Assembly (NCBI GenBank): GCA_944385265.1
Contig: CALWWO010000041.1
Location: 1-9,103 of the forward strand
Source: an uncultured Oscillospiraceae bacterium
GTDB taxonomy: Bacteria > Bacillota_A > Clostridia > Oscillospirales > Oscillospiraceae
Direction of reading: 5' to 3'
DNA length: 9,103 nt
The notes under the pieces were generated by a model. That model did no database searches. It saw nothing but the letters and a program-made list of their open reading frames with translations, and was not told the DNA's origin. This document shows, piece after piece, positions 6,855 through 9,103 of the stretch. A program made the position numbers and the translations under genes. The first letter of the stretch is position 1, and every line of letters begins with the position of its first letter.

Positions 6855-7627
6855 ATTGCGTCACCTACCGTTTCCCTATAAATATCAAAAAAGCGGTCCT
6901 CAAGGTCCTTGCCGTTTTTAACAGCCTCCAGCGTGTCGCATACAATCATTTTTCCGTCGATAATGACGCCGACTCTATCGCACAGCTTCTCGATAAGGCT
7001 GAAAATATGCGTCGATACTATGATCGTTTTGCCGTGAGCTTTGAGCTCTTCGAGAAAATCAGTCACGACCTTCGCTGTCAAAACGTCGAGCCCGTTTGTC
7101 GGCTCGTCAAAGATTATTATATCGGGATCGTGTACTATCGATATGACAAGAGAAGCCTTCTGCTTCATACCGGTCGATAAATTGGCGACCTTTACCTCGG
7201 CAAATTCATCGATGCCGAATTTTTCAAACATTTCCTTTTTCCGTTTATCGCGCGTGGCGTCGTCCACCTTGTGCAGAGCGGAGAAAAAGTCGAAAAGATA
7301 ATTTGGAGTAAAAAATTCCTCAAGCTTCAGCTCGCTCGTCAAAAAGCCTATCTTTTGCCTGACCTGCTCCGCGTTTTTCACGATGCTCGCCCCGTCTATT
7401 ATTGCGTCTCCGCTGTCCGGCTTTATAAGCGTCGCCAGCAGTCTGAGCGTAGTCGTTTTACCGGCGCCGTTTGGACCTAAAAGCCCGAATATCTCGCCCT
7501 TGTACGCCGAGAATGACAGGTTATTGACGGCGACCTTTACCTTTTGCTTCGTCTTTTCAAGCTTTTGCTGCTTAGATGACAGCTTGAACGTCTTTGAAAG
7601 ACCGTTCACTTGTAAGATTTCGTCCAT
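6851..7627 (-). CDS. natA: ABC transporter ATP-binding protein, NatA-like
   Basis: This is a 258-residue nucleotide-binding subunit that should dimerise on the cytoplasmic face of the NatB-like permease. Visible motifs are Walker A GPNGAGKT (51-58), ABC signature LSTGMKQK (150-157, the LSTGM variant common in ABC-2 exporters), Walker B IIIFDEP (170-176), D-loop NGLD (178-181) and the switch histidine H207 in VSTHIF. The usual Q-loop position reads GFLTSELKLEEFFTP without a glutamine, a feature shared by many NatA-type proteins. A lysine-rich insertion (about 17-31, SSKQQKLEKTKQKVK) sits between the A-loop region and the first beta strands. The start has GGGAG about 8 nt upstream. It lies 32 nt after the ribbon-helix-helix gene and overlaps the permease by four bases. 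All catalytic motifs are intact. Confidence 0.92.
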   Translation of the reverse strand: MDEILQVNGLSKTFKLSSKQQKLEKTKQKVKVAVNNLSFSAYKGEIFGLLGPNGAGKTTTLRLLATLIKPDSGDAIIDGASIVKNAEQVRQKIGFLTSELKLEEFFTPNYLFDFFSALHKVDDATRDKRKKEMFEKFGIDEFAEVKVANLSTGMKQKASLVISIVHDPDIIIFDEPTNGLDVLTAKVVTDFLEELKAHGKTIIVSTHIFSLIEKLCDRVGVIIDGKMIVCDTLEAVKNGKDLEDRFFDIYRETVGDAI

Positions 7628-7659
7628 ATCGTTCTCCCTTTTTGTTTTATTTTACTGAT

Positions 7660-7884
7660 TTATTTTATATCGAGCTCCGGCGGTACATCCAGCTCGTCAG
7701 AAACGTATTTGCCGTTCTTTTTCCGCTGGCGCACGCATTCCGAAAGCAGATATTCTATCTGACCGTTTACAGAGCGAAAGTCATCCTCTGCCCATGCTGC
7801 TATCGCGTTATACAGTTTTTCAGAAAGCCTCAAGGGTATCTGTTTTTTCACAGCGCCCTTATTTTTCTGCTTATCGCCGCTCAT
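7660..7884 (-). CDS. Arc-like ribbon-helix-helix DNA-binding protein
   Basis: This 74-residue protein has the layout of an Arc/MetJ-type repressor: a basic N-terminal tail, a beta strand KKQIPLRL (13-20), helix A SEKLYNAIAAWAEDD (21-35), a turn and helix B SVNGQIEYLLSECVRQR (38-54). RSVNGQI closely mirrors RSVNSEI of phage P22 Arc. Such proteins dimerise and insert the paired strand into the DNA major groove. It begins 3 nt after the SPFH stop and is followed by the ABC genes, so it is probably co-transcribed. The ribosome binding site is weak, with GGGAG about 13 nt upstream inside the SPFH gene. It may bind the palindrome or direct repeats at the operon promoter, which is inference. In many clostridia a small protein of this type is found next to SPFH genes, sometimes misnamed as a PTS subunit. 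No toxin partner is seen. Confidence 0.82.
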   Translation of the reverse strand: MSGDKQKNKGAVKKQIPLRLSEKLYNAIAAWAEDDFRSVNGQIEYLLSECVRQRKKNGKYVSDELDVPPELDIK

Positions 7885-7887
7885 GGC

Positions 7888-8910
7888 TTAATACAGACTC
7901 CCGGAGTTCACGACGGGCTGAACGTCGTGATTGCCGCACAAGACGACGAGCAGATTCGATACCATTGCCGCCTTCCTCTCTTCATCAAGCACGATCTCCT
8001 CGTTTTCACTGAGCCGCGCAAGCGCAAGCTCCACCATGCCGACCGCACCGTCGACTATCATCTTTCTTGCGTCCACGACGGCTGACGCCTGCTGGCGCTG
8101 CAGCATAACGGCGGCTATCTCCGGCGCATAAGCAAGGTACGTAATGCGCGCCTCTATGACCTCAAGCCCAGCCTCGGCTACCTTCTGCTGTATCTCGTCG
8201 CGTATACGCGCCGCCACAATCTCGCTCGACCCGCGGAGGCTGCCCTCGTCTGCCACGCCGTCGCCAGTTGTATCTACGTTCGGCGCTACGTCGTACGGGT
8301 ATATTCTCACGATATTCCTAACGGCGCTGTCGCACTGCAGAGACAGGTATTCTTTAAAATTATCGACGTTAAAAACGGCTTTTGCCGTATCCGTCACACG
8401 CCACATAACAGCGACGCTTATCTCTATAGGATTGCCAAGACAGTCGTTTATCTTCTGCCTGCTGTTGTTGAGCGTCATTATCTTCAGCGATATCTTTTTG
8501 CTTGGTATTTCAGCCGTCTGTGCCGTTGCATTCAATACGACGGAGGTGCGCAGTGAAGCGTCGACGTCTCCGCTCTGACCGAGCTTTGTCTTTGCGGCGG
8601 GGTTTACGCTTGAACAAAACGGGTTTACATAATAAAACCCCTCGTTTTTGAGCGTGCCGATATATTTACCGAACAGTGTCAGCACCAGCGCCTCCTGCGG
8701 CTTTAATATCTTGAGCCCGCAAAACGGTATCCATCCGAGACATACCCACAGAATCCCGATAGTGAGCAGCGGCGCGCCCAATGCGGTCCTGCCGCCTTCT
8801 AAAAATATCGCGCCGAATACACAGGCGGCGATACCTGCGGCATACAGGATTAGGGTCAAACACAGCATTGCCATGCCGTTTTTCCTGTTTTCCAATACTA
8901 TCTCTTTCAT
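7888..8910 (-). CDS. SPFH/band-7 domain membrane protein
   Basis: This 340-residue protein has two N-terminal membrane helices (about 13-36 and 46-66) followed by an SPFH (stomatin/prohibitin/flotillin) domain from about 69 to 265. Typical segments are [19 protein letters not shown] (70-88), GFYYVNPF (91-98), [20 protein letters not shown] (161-180) and [20 protein letters not shown] (247-266). A helical region rich in A, R and E follows (267-315). SPFH proteins form ring-like oligomers that organise membrane patches and often recruit proteases or transporters. An acidic insertion [11 protein letters not shown] (213-223) lies in a loop of the domain. The start is supported by GGGAG 7 nt upstream. 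It is the first gene of the operon, with a consensus promoter 63-91 bases before it. Its partner is not obvious, but the ABC exporter downstream is a candidate. Confidence 0.9.
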   Translation of the reverse strand: MKEIVLENRKNGMAMLCLTLILYAAGIAACVFGAIFLEGGRTALGAPLLTIGILWVCLGWIPFCGLKILKPQEALVLTLFGKYIGTLKNEGFYYVNPFCSSVNPAAKTKLGQSGDVDASLRTSVVLNATAQTAEIPSKKISLKIMTLNNSRQKINDCLGNPIEISVAVMWRVTDTAKAVFNVDNFKEYLSLQCDSAVRNIVRIYPYDVAPNVDTTGDGVADEGSLRGSSEIVAARIRDEIQQKVAEAGLEVIEARITYLAYAPEIAAVMLQRQQASAVVDARKMIVDGAVGMVELALARLSENEEIVLDEERKAAMVSNLLVVLCGNHDVQPVVNSGSLY

Positions 8911-8959
8911 TTTGATCTCCCTTTCCGTTATATATTTTTACGTCTTTCTCTGACTATCC

Positions 8960-8981
8960 TTTTGATATCAAAATCATATCA
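8960..8981 (-). promoter_or_regulatory. Candidate operator at the SPFH-ABC operon start
   Basis: TTTTGATATCAAAA (8960-8973) is an exact 14-bp palindrome covering the predicted transcription start. Read on the minus strand, TGATAT also occurs twice exactly 11 bases apart (8981-8976 and 8970-8965), putting the copies on the same face of the helix. Ribbon-helix-helix proteins commonly bind such short repeats, so the Arc-like protein encoded in the operon is a candidate binder. This is inference. Confidence 0.45.
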
Positions 8982-9001
8982 CTACCCCGCGGCGTTGTCA
9001 A
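8973..9001 (-). promoter_or_regulatory. Consensus sigma-A promoter of the SPFH-RHH-natAB operon
   Basis: On the minus strand, TTGACA (9001-8996) and TATGAT (8978-8973) are separated by exactly 17 bases, and a TGA extension precedes the -10. The -35 is perfect and the -10 matches five of six. The predicted start is near 8966, giving a leader of about 56 nt. Confidence 0.88.
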
Positions 9002-9103
9002 GCGTTTCCGCTAAGTTTTACGAAGGTTTTACATTGCGCGGATATTTTTGACCGGCAATGCCGAAAGCCCTTGTTTTCACGCGAAGCGCTCTTTTATTTT
9101 GAG
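9002..9103. other. Unassigned right-edge sequence
   Basis: I see no gene I can support. On the minus strand a frame is open from the edge to a TAA at 9018-9020 (ending RAFGIAGQKYPRNVKPS), which could be the C-terminus of a gene starting outside the window. A plus-strand frame is open for a similar length, so the evidence does not decide. Confidence 0.3.

Noticed and set aside
7660..7884. Antitoxin of a toxin-antitoxin pair
   Set aside because: The protein has an antitoxin-like RHH fold, but no small toxin gene is adjacent; its neighbours are SPFH and ABC genes.
7594..8085. Plus-strand open frame of 163 codons
   Set aside because: It is antisense to the RHH gene and the ends of the SPFH and natA genes, with no start signal and no domain features.

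Overview
The window looks like a chromosomal segment of a Gram-positive Clostridia-class bacterium, probably Oscillospirales/Ruminococcaceae-like. I infer this from the AGGAGG-type ribosome binding sites, consensus sigma-A promoters, a YlmH-type S4 protein, a NatAB-type exporter, and an SPFH protein paired with a small Arc-like protein. No phage structural gene, transposase, CRISPR array or plasmid function is visible.

Layout from left to right: (1) the first 189 codons of secA on the minus strand, running off the left edge, with a promoter at about 664-672. (2) A GC-rich, hairpin-rich gene-free stretch (about 700-985) between secA and a divergent plus-strand pair. (3) That pair is a TIM-barrel sugar phosphate isomerase/epimerase-like enzyme (1041-1883) and a YlmH-like S4-domain RNA-binding protein (1897-2691). 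(4) A strong bidirectional terminator (2743-2772) and a convergent minus-strand gene for a large membrane-anchored protein of unknown function (2791-4392). (5) A tRNA-Val(GAC) gene with a textbook promoter and terminator (4526-4671). (6) A cysteine-rich polytopic membrane protein gene (4825-5523) that appears frameshifted near both ends. (7) A second strong bidirectional terminator (5626-5663). (8) A minus-strand operon with an excellent promoter at 8973-9001, in transcription order SPFH/band-7 membrane protein, Arc-like ribbon-helix-helix protein, NatA-like ABC ATPase, NatB-like ABC-2 permease. About 100 bases of unassigned sequence follow at the right edge.

The most coherent functional unit is the four-gene operon at 5667-8910. 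The SPFH and ribbon-helix-helix genes are 3 nt apart, the ATPase follows 32 nt later, and ATPase and permease overlap by the four bases ATGA. A perfect 14-bp palindrome and an 11-bp-spaced direct repeat lie at its -10/start region, suggesting local regulation, possibly by the small DNA-binding protein encoded within. A membrane-microdomain scaffold co-transcribed with an ABC-2 exporter and its own candidate repressor is a plausible envelope-stress or export module, but the substrate cannot be read from sequence.

The second point of interest is the membrane-protein gene after the tRNA. Adding one A to an A5 tract and removing five bases near the 3' end would restore a well-formed protein with a normal start and a basic tail, so it is either a young pseudogene or carries sequence errors.
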